Counted from the first letter of the stretch, positions 37,695-50,292 are shown. The stretch is 64,000 nt of DNA from Watersipora subatra (GCF_963576615.1 NC_088712.1:31153870-31217869), one strand, 5' to 3'. Notes: a model not told the origin generated them from the letters alone. Made by a program: numbers and translations.

Positions 37695-37819
37695 TATATT
37701 ATTGGATAGATTGACTTCTCACTGGCCTAAAGGTGTGTTTAGACTAAAGCAATACACGGACCTCGGTTTAACAATCAAGTGTTCTACAAAATTGTTATAC
37801 AAGCAGATTTTTGATTCAC

Positions 37820-37916
37820 TGATTTACTTGTGCGATTTACTTGTGGGATTTGTGGTGCGATGTACTTGTGCGATTTACTTGTGCGATTTGTGATGCGATT
37901 TACTTGTGCGATTTGT
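37820..37916. repeat. short irregular tandem repeat
   Basis: GTGCGATTTACTT and GTGCGATTTG alternate about seven times. This is a small, impure array inside LARGE intron 1. Confidence 0.75.
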
Positions 37917-38374
37917 TTACGTTTGAATTACCAACAGCATTCACTATGAAACAGTCAATGTAGACAGTTGGTGCAACGTTACTGCATATTTTGAAATGAA
38001 TTAGTAAGGCCAACATGGTTGACTTGATGTTGATATTATGATAGGATGTTTCATACCAAAGACATCGGTATGAAATATCCGACTATGTTGCTAGGATACA
38101 AGACTGTTGGCCGACTAGTAAGAGTCGAGGGAGGCAAGTTGTAATTTTCATTGAATGCCTAGTTTATGTGAGGACTAAGCATTAGTTTCTTCATGGCAGT
38201 CACATCTCGCTCAAATGTATCTGATCCTTTGACCCCCAATTCAGCCAATGATAACGCCAGCTATTATCTACACAAACCTGAACATCCTTGTGTAAAGGAA
38301 CTGACGGAGTTCCTTTACTCCCTCCCTTAGAATAGGACCACTCGAGTACAAGGCAATAAGAGTATGTACTTTGC

Positions 38375-38625
38375 AGCAAATATATACATGTGTATATTTT
38401 GCAGCAAGTATATACATGTATATAAAGGTACAGTCAAGTATATACATGTATATAAATGTACAGTCAAATATATACATGTATGTAAAGGTACAGTCAAATA
38501 TATACATGTATATAAAGGTACAATCAAATATATACATGTATATAAAGGTACAGTCAAATATATACATGTATATAGGCCTATAGGTACAGTCAAAATATAC
38601 ATGTATATAAAAGTACAGTCAAATA
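38375..38625. repeat. 30-bp minisatellite, about 8 copies
   Basis: Each unit contains GTACAGTCAAATATATACAT and GTATATAAAG. Copies are close to identical between 38430 and 38570. It lies in intron 1 of LARGE. Confidence 0.93.
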
Positions 38626-39559
38626 TGCAATAAACATAAGTAATTGCACAGTGTGAGACTTGCAGGTGCTCTGCTCTTGGTCCCTTCTGCGGCATCTTAT
38701 ATAGCTCCTGGCTTTGACTTGGCTCTGCCCTCAATTGTAGAGCCGACTTGGCTCCGCCCTCAGTTGTAGAGCCGATTTCGCCGCCGACCGTAAACATTAC
38801 CAGGAACCTTGTCGTCTACCGAGTTGGGTCTTGGCGTCGGCCGCATCGCCAGTCTTCTCGCTTTCCGTCCTGGTTCAGGCGATCGGTCACACGCTTGCAT
38901 CCCCGCGAACAGTTGAACGATAACATGTATCTAACTTCATCCAATAGGGAGTCGACAAAAAGCTGTAACTACCCAATCATTTCAATCTTCTCCTCAAACA
39001 ATTTAATGACACCTAACATCATTTGGCTAGCACGAGACCTTGACGACTCTATCGGCTTGTTCCAAATAGTTTTTATTACCAAGTTTTGCTGAAGAGTAGA
39101 CTTGGTGCGAACTAGGCTAAGACCCGATTGTCTCTCATTTCCTCATGATTTGACTAAGCAATGCTAAGTACATCGCTGAGCTTGGTACTTTTACTTTGAG
39201 TATGTTCCGATATATTTGTTATGATCTATTACTCCTTCAGTTTGTTCACAGCATGTACATGTCAGCTCCGTTCAAATTTGTGGCGAATATAAACAAATGT
39301 CTTTGTTAGGTGGTAAATAATAATAAATGATAATAACTATCAGTTTAAAGATTTATAAATTAACTCTTTGTGCTTTATAACACGTATTATTGGAATTATA
39401 ATAGCTGGCTTCTCAAGCTTGTAAAATTTAGTAATTGCTGCTTGTAGTCATTCATATCATTATCGATAATATTGCTATTGTAGTCATAATCCTTGGTAGT
39501 TGTCCTCTCTCTCTAAGTTTCACTGTTACAATAAGTTTTCCATTTTACGTGCTTGACAG

Positions 39560-39659
39560 ATACTGTTCAATTGGCACCAGTTGGCCCTGTACCATCATCT
39601 GCTGGTATTGACGTGTCTTCAGTGGAAGAGGACAACATCAGGCTCCGGCAGCAACTCCA
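39560..39659 (+). CDS. LARGE1: LARGE exon 2: stem with coiled-coil heptads
   Basis: Acceptor TTGACAG at 39553-39559, donor CCA|GTGAGT at 39660. It enters in phase 1 and leaves in phase 2. The translation includes TVQLAPVGPVPSSAGIDVSS and then VEEDNIRLRQQL. The second part corresponds to the luminal coiled-coil stem of LARGE (vertebrate REVEEENRALRRQL), which supports oligomerisation and spacing of the catalytic domains from the membrane. Phase 1 entry fits exactly the first donor of exon 1. Confidence 0.85.
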
Positions 39660-39837
39660 GTGAGTGATTTTTCTCTTTTGTGTGGCATATTACAGTCCAT
39701 AATGCTTTTGCCTGCTTGAGGTTGGGTAGACAGGGCAGGTAAGGCGGTCCAGATGATGCCAGAGTCTCGTGTCAAAGTTCTAATAGTGGAGGCTTAGAGG
39801 GCTGTTCAGGTGTGGCTCACCAAAACTTATTAAATCA

Positions 39838-41445
39838 CTAGCTGTACCACCCGGCATTGCCTGGGTAATAAAACAGTCTTTGGACAGAAAATTAATTTGT
39901 ATTCAACATATAACAACATTTACCATTCTAAATTTCAAACTACATATCATGAGAGAAGTGTTTTCTGTAGTTGAAATAAATTAGGAGAGAAAATAAAAAC
40001 AACTGTAAAAGTTTTCAAACTTTGTCAAACAACTGTAACTTTCAAACTTTATATCATGAGGGAATGATTTTGTGCAGAACAGGTTATTTTCTTTAGAGGT
40101 ATTAGACAATGTGTAACTTCTGCGAATACATGTGTTTAACAGATTAATAAAAAAGATATGACAGAGTATGGTAGTATTTTGTGGTTGAAATTTTCCCACG
40201 AACAAACGAGCGAAAGCGAAGTATGAGAGTGGTTATGATAAATGCATGTGCACACAACTTACGAAAATTATTCATCAACAATGATACGAATCCGTGTCTT
40301 GAAATTTCATCAACAAATTTAACCATCGTGTTGTAGATTAGTTAAAGTATAATAACGATACAAAACACATATAAACCTATTTAAATATGTTACCAAGTCT
40401 TTGTAAATTATCGAAATTCTCTTAAAACTTACCCATCTGATCGACTTATACACAAATAGACAGATTAATTTGGCCGAAAATCGTCACAAAACGCTTGAAA
40501 AGCTTGGTTTAATAAAAGTTAAGACCGGAAATTGAAACGCCGAGCAACAGAGAATAGAACTATTAAGCCGTGCGCATTTCGCGAAAAAATAACGTGCACA
40601 TTTCACCGGTCCATAGCATTGTCGAATTGCCGAAGGTTTCTGTCACTAACGTTGGAGTACTGAAATCGTTTCATCTTTGCCGATTTCAAAGTATCTGACT
40701 TTGTAGAAACATTCGAGTACTTTGGTATTCTAACTGATGTCCAACGCAGTGTAAGTAAAGGAAATGACGATGATATTTTTTCTAACGATTCTTATGAGAT
40801 TACGATATTTAATTATAAGTTTGGATATTATTCTTTATACTTTTTGATATTGTTAGCTATGACGTTTTTAAATGTAAACAAAATTGTTCATTGATTTTCT
40901 ATTATTACTGTATTACTATATTAATAATATTGGTTATTCTAATAATATCATTGCATTTTACTTCTAATATTGCATTTCTCCTATTGCAGCGGGAGAGATA
41001 TAAACATATTATCTTTTCCTTTCATTATTGCTGTTTGTCATGACCTAACACTTTTTCAAATAGATTTTTTTAAAATCTATATAAATATCACTTCTTGATA
41101 TTGTTAGCTATGACGTTTTGAAATGTAAACAAAATTGTGCATTGGTTTTATACTATTACTATATTAATAATATTGGTTATTCTAATAATATCAGTGTATT
41201 TTACTTCTAATATTGCATTTCTCCTATTGATGGGGGAGCGATATAAACATATAATCTTTTCCTTTCATTATTGCTGTTTGTTGTATATAATAACTCCCAC
41301 ACCCAGTACATTACAGCGACTATTGCAGTTATCCTATAGCACTGCAGTGCCATTTGACTGCTAATATTGCATTTCTCAACCATCAGTACCCTTTCCTTTT
41401 TCCAATATCACTTTGGTCGTGGGCTGTATGACAGTGGAATTTCTA
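39838..41445 (-). mobile_element. Helitron-like element, longest copy
   Basis: On the minus strand the 3' end has the hairpin ACCCAGGCAATGCCGGGT, about nine bases, then CTAG followed by T. The body is shared with 18100-19290 (for example GTCATACAGCCCACGACCAA versus GTTATACAGCAAACGACCAA). Part of it is internally duplicated: TTGTTAGCTATGACGTTT occurs at about 40852 and 41100. No Rep/helicase gene, so it is non-autonomous. The 5' end was not fixed to a TC. Confidence 0.55.
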
Positions 41446-42189
41446 GTATTAGAACAATGTCTGCCAAAAATGGTTGAATGAAAAATTAATATTAATAAGA
41501 AAGGTTGGAAACTAAGTAATAATAGGTAACAGTGATAAGACAACGAATAATGGTTAAACTTCAAACAGATATTAAACTCAAATTATGTTTAAAAAATGCA
41601 AGTTGCAATAAAAACGATAACGTAACAAACTGTAAAAACTTGTATTATAAACTACAAAAGTTATACAAAGTTTATAAATTATTTAATAAGAGAATGTAAA
41701 CCTACCTATATATATATATATATTTCTCAAAGTATGTAAATGTATGTAAATATAAGAGAGTGAGAAATAACTGATACTAACGATAAATGTTACAGATAAT
41801 CTTACATTAATCATACAAATGGTTGTTGTAAAATGTGAAAATAATTACGAATTACTAATTGGTTAGGTTTAGAAGGAAAGCTAGATACATGTGTAAGCTA
41901 ATACACAAAGCGAGTACTGATAGAAAAATTTTTGAACCACGCATTTAACTAACGAAACATTCGGCTGTTGGGGAAAGGAAATGGCGCTTGTTACTATACT
42001 ATATCGCTATTAAAATAAACGATAATTAACAAAATGAATAACATTTAGCAAAATGAAAACAACTGTAAAGGTTTTCAAAATTTTTCAAACGACTGTAACT
42101 TGCAAACTTCATATCATGAGGAAAAAGTTTTTAAACCACTGTATATTTAAAAGTTCATAACTTTCAGCAATGTGTAGGTTTTAATAACG

Positions 42190-42500
42190 TACAGTTCAAC
42201 CTATTCTAACGGAATTGTTCTAGCGTTGCTAACCGAGTTTTTCGAGATCCGAAACAATTTTTCCCATTAAAATAAAATTATGTAGATTTTAATCCGTTTC
42301 AAGATGCGCAAAAACTTGGGTAAATTCGGAGATATACTTCGGTAAAGTATTTTTTGCAACATTTTACACCATAAGATGTACTGTATACTGCGTACTATAA
42401 ATAGACACTGGTATATATAAATCGTGTTTAATTTTAATAAAATTTTTTATATTTATGATGATGGAAAAAGAAAGCAAAAGTAAACATTTTGTACGTTTGG
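42190..42500. mobile_element. degenerate repeat with CGAGTTTTTCGAGATCCGAA
   Basis: Matches 53926-54200 in several blocks (GAGATCCGAAACAATTTTTC, ATTTTACACCATAAG, ATGATGGAAAAAGAAA). A decayed copy of a Tc1/mariner-type MITE. Confidence 0.6.
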
Positions 42501-42954
42501 CTTTTAAAACATCCAAAGCATTAAAGGTTAAAATACAATACTAAAAACTATGCAACAGATAGTTACATAAAAAATCGTAGGAAAAAGAAAATATAAACAG
42601 CAATGGCCTGTTTACTTTACATCTTTAAAGGTGACTCATCCTCCAAAACAATTTAGGGTAACTCGACTGGAAGGGTCAACTCCCTAGCAAATTTCTTTGG
42701 TAGAGGAGGCGCCGTCCCACATGGTTTCTCCCTTTTTGTAAAGAATTTACGATGCTTAAAATGCTTATACATTTCCAAGCGTTTCCGGAGCTTTGCTAAA
42801 TGCAATGCGCATGCTCTAGTGTAGTCGGAAAACCGAATTTAGGTATGTTCAAGCTCCAAGACAAACAAATCTCAAAATCTTCGGTGAAAAACCTAAGGCT
42901 AAAATCATTAGCACGCGCAGGCTGTTTATTTTATAGGAAAACGTCTCTGAACTC

Positions 42955-43125
42955 TATGGCGTTATAGCTCAGTGGTAGAGCATCCAGGTGAAACCCTGTC
43001 GATGAAAAAGCCGTTGTGAGTTCAAATCCTTAAGATTGCGCAATACCAAGATTTTAAGTTCTATTGATAGAAAACCGACATATATACGACACACGACATA
43101 CTTTGAGAAATATATATATATAGAT
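42955..43125 (+). mobile_element. tRNA-derived SINE, best copy
   Basis: A box TAGCTCAGTGGTAGAGCA (42964-42981) and B box GAGTTCAAATCC (43018-43029) lie 54 bases apart, wider than most tRNAs. The 5' GGCGTTA and 3' AACGCC-type acceptor stem does not close and there is no convincing anticodon arm, so this is a SINE head rather than a tRNA gene. The body ends with ACACGACATACTTTGAGAAA and (TA)n. Confidence 0.72.
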
Positions 43126-43434
43126 AACTCTTACAACAGTTTTAATAGCTGAAATATATTTCAATTAAGAGAGAGAGTCAAGCAAGAGAACTCGGCTACA
43201 TATTCGAGGCAGTGTCTCAGTGCATTTATCTTTTTGTGAGTTGGGCTCTTGACATACTTCATTCTAGCAATACAAAGATAGAACCACAAGTGGCAAGCAG
43301 CAGAGCTTCTCTCAGCATAGCTTCAATGTCATTGAGTACCCTCGCCGAGAGACCAGATTGCAACATTTGTTGACCTTATTTGCGATCTTTCCATGACACG
43401 CATGATGCGCCAATTTAAGCCAATCACGAGATCT

Positions 43435-44140
43435 GTATCATGGAAACGGTAGAAATGCGCAAGTTAAACATGTGGTTGCGTCAAAAAGGTCGATTTAATG
43501 AAATTAACATCAATAAAAGGCTAAAACAACTACAATTTGATGTCATTTTTGTCTTTGTATACTAACCCTGTTCAGAGATGTATGCGTTTTAATAAAGCCA
43601 TCTTTTAAAAAGCTCACATTCCAGCGGGTGCTTCATTCATGACGTAACTAGTTATACATCTGAAAAGAGGCCACGAGCGATAAATATAAGATCGCTTCAT
43701 TAGCCAATCATCAGCACAAAATTTTTATATATGTCGTAATAAATGTTATCACTCGTAAAACGCGTTGTCTGCGATTTCAAATTTAGGGATTTTACTCTAT
43801 TATTAAATCGCATGGACATCAATATTTACTAAATTAATTAACATCATTACTTTAATGAATTACTCGATCGACCTCATCATCCTCGTGGGTGCAAAAAAGA
43901 TCGGAAGAATAAAAAAACACAAAATAAGCCGGATAACGTTTGTACTAGTTTATGGCTCTCTATGAATCTGCCTCCACAGTAAGAGAGCTATGCGCAGCCA
44001 CTTCGCAATTGCCGTTTCCTTGCTGCGAGTTTGCAATGGCTTTGCACTGATCAGTGCGCAGTGATTTCAGTGCGAAGACGCCATTTTCATGATTTGGAGA
44101 GAGCACAACTCCAAAGTACTGCGCGTAGTGAAAACATAGT
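43435..44140. mobile_element. second copy of the TGTTTCCATGATGC MITE, reversed and diverged
   Basis: Begins ATCATGGAAACGG and ends GTGAAAACATAGTGAAT. It shares with 21665-22323 the blocks CACTGCGCACTGATC (as GATCAGTGCGCAGTG) and TTTGTACTAGTTTATG. Noncoding. Confidence 0.65.
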
Positions 44141-44534
44141 GAATATGTGATGGCCAATCATGCTACAGCAATGGTTGAACTAAGTCATCTATTCCTTGAA
44201 CACTTGCATCTAAATTATCATCTATTTTATAGCTAAACTTGAGGTGATGTCGTAGAGCAGTAATTCTTTTTATCATAGCCCTCTTCAGTAGCCTGTGATT
44301 TTTGCTCCGCGAGAAATGATCGTGATTAGTCATGTATATAAAAGTTAGCCTACATTTGCTGGTTCATAAGTTTCATAAATCTGGTTGGTAGATGGACAGA
44401 TAAAGTTCTTGTTTTTAGGTAATTCAGATTTTTGTCATGGTTAAAAGGGTTTCTAATGCTGGAAGGAAAACTCCCGATATTGTATTATTGATAAGCTATC
44501 AATGATGATCAGCACATTGTCTGGCTCACTTTTT

Positions 44535-45305
44535 GGAAAACCTTTATGTGAACGCCACGGCGCTCTATTTTTTAACCCTTTCCTTAGAGTGGCGCTTTAT
44601 TAGAGGTGACGTTTAAATAAAGGGTGATGATGTAATTTTCAAACACTTCATCAGAATGCTGAGAAGATAAATTTAACCCTTTTACAGACGAATCGAATGT
44701 CGCCTATATTTTATGCTCTCCTTCGGGCAATTTGATTGTTGCTTCTGTTTGAAGCCATTTTGTGTTCTCTGACTGTTTAATACTTTCCACAATGCCTTCC
44801 GACCTCAAACCATCCTCTGCACGGCGGAGCTAGTTAATATTAGCGTCCAAACAATTTTTAGCAGAGCAAAACTTTCACGCGATTCCATTTAGAATCGAAA
44901 CTTTTAGCGCAAATAAAGAGAAACCGTGTGTAATTAAAATAACCTCCAAATATTAGCCTCAAAATACGTAGTAGCATGTTTTGCATCATAAATGCGAAAA
45001 CTTTCCCACATACATCGAAGTATGAAGACCACATTAAAAAAGGAACTACTATTAGCCTGACTCAGTTAATTATTTTTGTTGCAAAGTTTTTAACGAAAAC
45101 AACTAAAGAGATGGAGTTGGAAAACGGACTTTGATACAAATGGAAACAACAAACGATTTTATTGTGATCGAAGTAATTGAGTCATTATTGTACGGTTTTG
45201 TGGACACTTTTCTACTGATCACTTGCGATTTATGGGTTCGTAAAGATTAAAAATGTCAAATAGTATCGGTCAAATAGACGCAGCATTCAAATAGAGGTTT
45301 TACGG
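44535..45305. mobile_element. TA-flanked inverted-repeat transposon, copy 3, reversed
   Basis: The right end GAGGTTTTACGG followed by TA (45306-45307) and the left end GGAAAACCTTTATGTGAACG show the family of 17098-19904 and 28594-30169 in the opposite orientation. The interior near 44875 gives, reversed, the GTGAAAGTTTTGCTCTGC block of copy 2. At about 770 bp it is internally deleted. Confidence 0.8.
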
Positions 45306-45779
45306 TAATTATACAAACATGCCACCTGTTGGCACTTATCAAGGCCTGTCAACTCCTCATGTCCTGGCTCCACGAATCCTCATTAATTAGCATTGAAAGA
45401 ATGCTTATTAAGGAAAAGAGCCAACATTGCATCATATTACAGTATGCATGGATTAATACAATGAGCTTGATGTGCCAAGCACCAATGCTTCTTCTCTGTC
45501 TGGCCTAAAGCTGAGAGCTTGTAACATGAGATTCATTGTCGAAAACAATTTTATAACTATTAAGGACTACCTCAAGTTTCCAATGTTTCGAATGTGTTGC
45601 TTTTCAGAGAGGTTCTCATGTGGAACTATAACCGTTATTAGCTTATTTATCCATTGTTGGGGTCCTCCCATGTTTTGCGACGATTCTGACGACCCGACGA
45701 CAGAGATATTTGAAAAGTGACAGACGAGACGACCATTTATCGATATAGGTGACGATGATTGTGTAAGTAGGATTACTAA

Positions 45780-46498
45780 AGGTACGGCCACACGTAACAA
45801 ACTTTTTGTTGGTTCTGAGTTCTGGCCGAAATCACGAAAAACACAGAATTATTCGGTCAAAATTATTTGAGCTGTGCATGCCCACCGAATTCGTCGACGA
45901 AACGACTAAACAAATTATTAACAAGCACGATTCTAGCAGCTACAGCAATTAGTATAGTCCAAGACACGTATTGCGACACACAATAAAAGTACGAAGGCAA
46001 ATCAACATAGTACACACGATGTAACTGTTAAGTTGCGCTATTGTTGGTTAGCGAGCACAAACCTTGCAAATTTTGAAATTTATGTAGTCCGAGAACAAAA
46101 TGCGACACGCAAGAAAAATATCACGGCAATTCACCATAGTAAATACGATGCAGCCGACTTGATTGCCCTAAAGATGACAACATTTTCTACCACAAAACTT
46201 CTGCTGCTAAAAAGGAAATTTTTATTATTAAAAAATAAACTATTTGTAGCCATAATGTCCAAACAATAAAGACATACAATAGCGCAATCTAAGCAGTTGC
46301 ATTGTGTGTACTATTTTGAATTGTGCTTATACTTTTATTGTGTGTCATTATACGTGTCTTGGACTGTACTAATTGCAAAAGCTGCTAGAGTCGTGCTCGC
46401 TAGCACGATTCTAGCAGCGCAGAATAATTCTGTCTGTTTCGTTCATTTCGTGATTTCGGTCAGAACCATCAAAAAATTTGTTACGTGTGGCCGTACCT
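45780..46498. mobile_element. TIR element with AGGTACGGCCACACGTAACA ends, 7-bp target duplication
   Basis: The left end AGGTACGGCCACACGTAACA and the right end in reverse AGGTACGGCCACACGTAACA are identical for at least 20 bp. TTACTAA is repeated exactly at 45773-45779 and 46499-46505. The interior has two diverged copies of a block with AAATGCGACACGCAAGAAAA-type sequence and a strong hairpin near 46380-46420 (CTGCTAGAGTCGTGCT / AGCACGATTCTAGCAG). 719 bp, no transposase. The superfamily is uncertain. Confidence 0.88.
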
Positions 46499-47254
46499 TT
46501 ACTAACTTATTTGTCCATAAATCAACACGATCAAACAAAACTTCACTAGTTTTAGTTTGAAGCATCTGGCCCAGCATTTATAGACTGCCAGGTAATTAAA
46601 GTAAACAGCAGTGAAATGCCGCGACACTGACAGCAAATCCGTTTCCAAGTCTGTGACTGACATTGATTATTAAAGACAATCTCGGTCTATTTTCAGTACA
46701 AGAAATGTAACCCTAAAAACCTAAGACGGCTGTCACTCTTCGCGGAGTAATCAGCAACGCTCCCAAACATCACTAGTAAGTTTGTGAAAGTCGCTGGTTG
46801 AGCCATGCTTTTGATTAACAGAAGTTCAAGCTGAGCAAGTTTCAGGTTTTTAACGCAACCCAGTGCCACCAGAATGGATATTTGTATTAAAATGACGAAT
46901 GTGAAGAAAGAGGTTGTTTTGGTTACCGACTTAAAAAAGATGACGACAGTGATTTTGAAAGTGATGACGGTGATTTTAAAAGTGACTATTCTGACGACAA
47001 CTTTGTGTGGTAAGACCCCCATTGTTCATTCTTCCATAGGGTCTTGAGGTTGCTCTCTCCCACCCTTTAGGGAATCATGTATTGTCTTAGCCTGAGGATT
47101 CCTCATCCTATTGCGGGAATTTCGAAAGCATGTAGCAGAGTTTATTGGCTACTATAAAGAGATTGTGGGGATATTTAGTAAACATTCAGCGCTTCTAAGA
47201 AATGTGACCTGAGCGAGGGGACAATTGTCCTAAAAAAATTTGGGCATTGCCTTA

Positions 47255-48112
47255 GTCAGTGCAGTGCGATACCTCAGTCAGTGCAGTGCGATACTTCAGT
47301 CAGTGCAGTATGATACTTCAGTCAGTACAGTATGATACCTCAGTCAGTACAGTGCGATACCTCAGTCAGTGCAGTGCGATACCTCAGTCAGTGCAGTATG
47401 ATACCTCAGTCAGCACAGTGCAATACCTCAGTCAGTACAGTGCAATACCTCAGTCAGTACCGTGCGATTCCTCAGTCAGTGCAGTGCGATACCTCAGTCA
47501 GTGCAGTGCGATACCTCAGTCAGTACAGTGCGATACCTCAGTCAGTACAGTGCGATACCTCAGTCAGTACAGTGCGATACCTCAGTCAGTACAGTGCGAT
47601 ACCTCAGTCAGTACAGTGCGATACCTCAGTCAGTACAGTGCGATACCTCAGTCACTACAGTGCGATACCTCAGTTAGTACAGTGCGATACCTCAGTCAGT
47701 ACAGTGCGATACCTCAGTCAGTGCAGTGCGATACCTCAGTACAGTGCGATACCTCAGTCAGTACAGTGCGATACCTCAGTCAGTACAGTGCGATACCTGA
47801 GTCAGTGCAGTGCGATACCTCAGTCACTACAGTGGGATACCTCAGTTAGTACAGTGCGATACCTCAGTCAGTACAGTGCGATACCTCAGTCAGTGCAGTG
47901 CGATACCTCAGTACAGTGCGATACCTCAGTCAGTACAGTGCGATACCTCAGTCATTGCAGTGCGATACCTCAGTCAGTACAGTGCGATACCTCAGTCAGT
48001 ACAGTGCGATACCTCAGTCAGTACAGTGCGATACCTGAGTCAGTGCAGTGCGATACCTCAGTCAGTACAGTGCGATACATCAGTCAGTACAGTGCGATAC
48101 CTCAGTCAGTAC
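47255..48112. repeat. 22-bp minisatellite block A, about 39 copies
   Basis: The unit is CAGTCAGTACAGTGCGATAC plus CT, with TAC/TGC changes and a few shortened copies. Located in LARGE intron 2. Confidence 0.96.
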
Positions 48113-49078
48113 CACTGTTGGGTAATTGGCCAATTTGGCGGACCAATTAGAATACCAAATACTGAAAAATATAACCTGATACCAAATAAAATACCAGAGA
48201 CTTGGAAATCTCAGAGCCAAATACCAAATAAAATATCAAATCATCACCATTTTGTAAATCAAATACCAAATCAAATAGTACCACTGGGAAATTTGATAAC
48301 CAAATACCAAGTGAAATACCAAATACTGGCAATTTTTCAAACCAAATATCAAATCAAATAGTAATACGTGAAAATCCCAAGACAAAATACCAAATACTGG
48401 CAATTCTTGAAACCAAATTCCAAATCAAATAGTAATACTTGGAAATTTCAAAACAAAATACCAAATAAAATATCAAATACTTGGAAATATCAGTATCAAA
48501 TAGGGATAAAGGGAAATTTTATATTAAAATACCAAATAAATTACCAAACACTGCAATTTTTGGATATCAAATCAAATAGTTATATTGTGAAATTTCCGAA
48601 TCAAATGTCTTTTCCTCCAAATTTTCGCCAATTAATATACTGCGCACAGGGTGACAATGATTCAACTTAGCCAGCCAGGCTGCAAAACCATTAGATAAGT
48701 ATTAGTGGATTCTTTGATGTTTTTTTTGCTATCATTGTTCATAAGTACTTACTGCTTTTCACTCGGGAGTCCGGGATTATAAATCATGAGTAACATGCGA
48801 TTTGGGTGGGTGTTGTTTTACAACACCCACCCATGCGACTTGGGTGGGTTTCTGTACTGGGTTGCCGTTAAATGTGAGCTGTAAAGGAGAAGCTTTCTAA
48901 ACATCTATCGAATATCCATATTATTTCTAGCTAGCGGTTATAAACTTACACCAACTGAAATCAAAATTGATGATCAGAATGCAAAATATTAACGAATATC
49001 AAGCACCAAATACTAGAAAATATTCATACCAAATAATTAACCAAAATACCAGAAAAAATATTGGCCAATTATAAACCA
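48113..49078. repeat. degenerate ATACCAAAT-rich repeat with central hairpin
   Basis: 48150-48620 and 49000-49078 consist of loose repeats of AAATACCAAATAAAATACCA. Between them lies a hairpin GGGTGGGTGTTGT-TTT-ACAACACCCACCC at about 48805-48835. The whole stretch separates two blocks of the same 22-bp minisatellite. Confidence 0.8.
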
Positions 49079-49196
49079 AGTCAGTACAGTGCGATACCTC
49101 AGTTACTACAGTGCGATACCTCAGTTAGTACAGTGCGATACCTCAGTCAGTACAGTGCGATACCTCAGTCAGTGCAGTGCGATACCTCAGTCAGTA
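49079..49196. repeat. 22-bp minisatellite block B, about 5 copies
   Basis: Same unit as 47255-48112 (CAGTACAGTGCGATACCTCA). Block B resumes after the ATACCAAAT-rich stretch. Confidence 0.94.
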
Positions 49197-49493
49197 CTCT
49201 GGCTTGCTGAAGGTAGGTACACTTGGAGCACTTCTTGCGATGCTCCATTACTTAAAAAAATATGCAGTGCACGAGTTGCTCGCAATGCTTTGTAATTGTG
49301 TTCTCGATTTGCTGAGCTGACAACTCCATAATTGTTTTTTCAATTTGTTGTGCTTAATAGCCATTTCAGAGTAGCTCTATCGGGACATGCATGTTTCCGA
49401 TAATTTCTTTATGCATTTTTCTAATTTCCTTTTTTTTGTCAGCGTTACGGTATTTTAAATTCCTTTACAAATTGTCTTTTGTTATTATTGTAG

Positions 49494-49557
49494 AAATTAT
49501 CATTCCAAGCTAAATGATGAGAACTGTACAGGCCATAGCAGAGTCCCACAGTGTGAG
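49494..49557 (+). CDS. LARGE1: LARGE exon 3: end of stem
   Basis: Acceptor TATTATTGTAG ends at 49493, donor GAG|GTAGGG at 49558. It enters in phase 2 (completing CAA) and leaves in phase 0. The translation after the split codon is NYHSKLNDENCTGHSRVPQC plus E. The closing CE just before the catalytic domain corresponds to KCE in vertebrate LARGE. The remainder of this stem exon is poorly conserved, as expected. Confidence 0.78.
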
Positions 49558-49998
49558 GTAGGGACGTTACATCAGTCTTCTTGTTCTCTTCATTTCAAGC
49601 CTTCAATATTATAGGCATGTCCAAAAAGGGAGCAAAGTGTCATTTATTACTGTTTGTAACACCTCTGTCGTTAATCATCTGCTCCTATAGAATTCGAGTT
49701 TGTTAGTTCCTGTCTAAGCTCGTGTCTTTTGTAAGGTTTTTTATCAATTTTTTACGCAAAACAAAAAGGTTTTCACACTGTACACAAAATAATTTTTTTT
49801 GCAGGAGCTAATTATAGTTCAGGCATTGTCAGTGACCATAACTTGCAATGCACTCTCACAGTACTTTCAGCAAACCCTATCATTACGAGTAAACTTGTTA
49901 ACCTCCCATAGTTTGTAGTCTTATTTCGGTAGCTATAAGAATAGCAGAACTATATTGATTACGTGTACCACTTGTAATCTAAGAATAGCGTGAATTCC

Positions 49999-50292
49999 GG
50001 CGTACAGGTTGACCCGGTGTACAGGTTGACCCGGCGTACAGGTTGACCCGGCGTACAGGTTGACCCGGCGTACAGGTTGACCCGGCGTACAGGTTGACCC
50101 GGCGTACAGATTGACCCGGCGTACAGGTTGACCCGGCGTACAGGTTGACCCGGCGTACAGGTTGACCCGGCGTACAGGTTGACCCGGCGTACAGGTTGAC
50201 CCGGCGTACAGGTTTACCCGGCGTACAGGTTGACCCGCCGTACAGGTTGACCCGCCGTACAGGTTTACCCGCCGTACAGGTTGACCCGGTGT
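49999..50292. repeat. 17-bp minisatellite, about 17 copies
   Basis: The unit is GCGTACAGGTTGACCCG. The copies are very uniform, with a few GTGTACAGG and CCGCCG variants. In LARGE intron 3. Confidence 0.96.

Noticed and set aside
36895..37700. Open frames within the CAGCCCTCCAAG element as genes
   Set aside because: Short, without domain, and on both strands of a noncoding TIR element.
42958..43045. Genuine tRNA gene
   Set aside because: A and B boxes are good, but the acceptor stem does not close and no anticodon arm is convincing. The SINE tail is shared with two other loci.
47259..48361. Open frames with QSVQCDTSVSTVRYLS repeats
   Set aside because: Shadows of the 22-bp minisatellite, read in three frames in turn.
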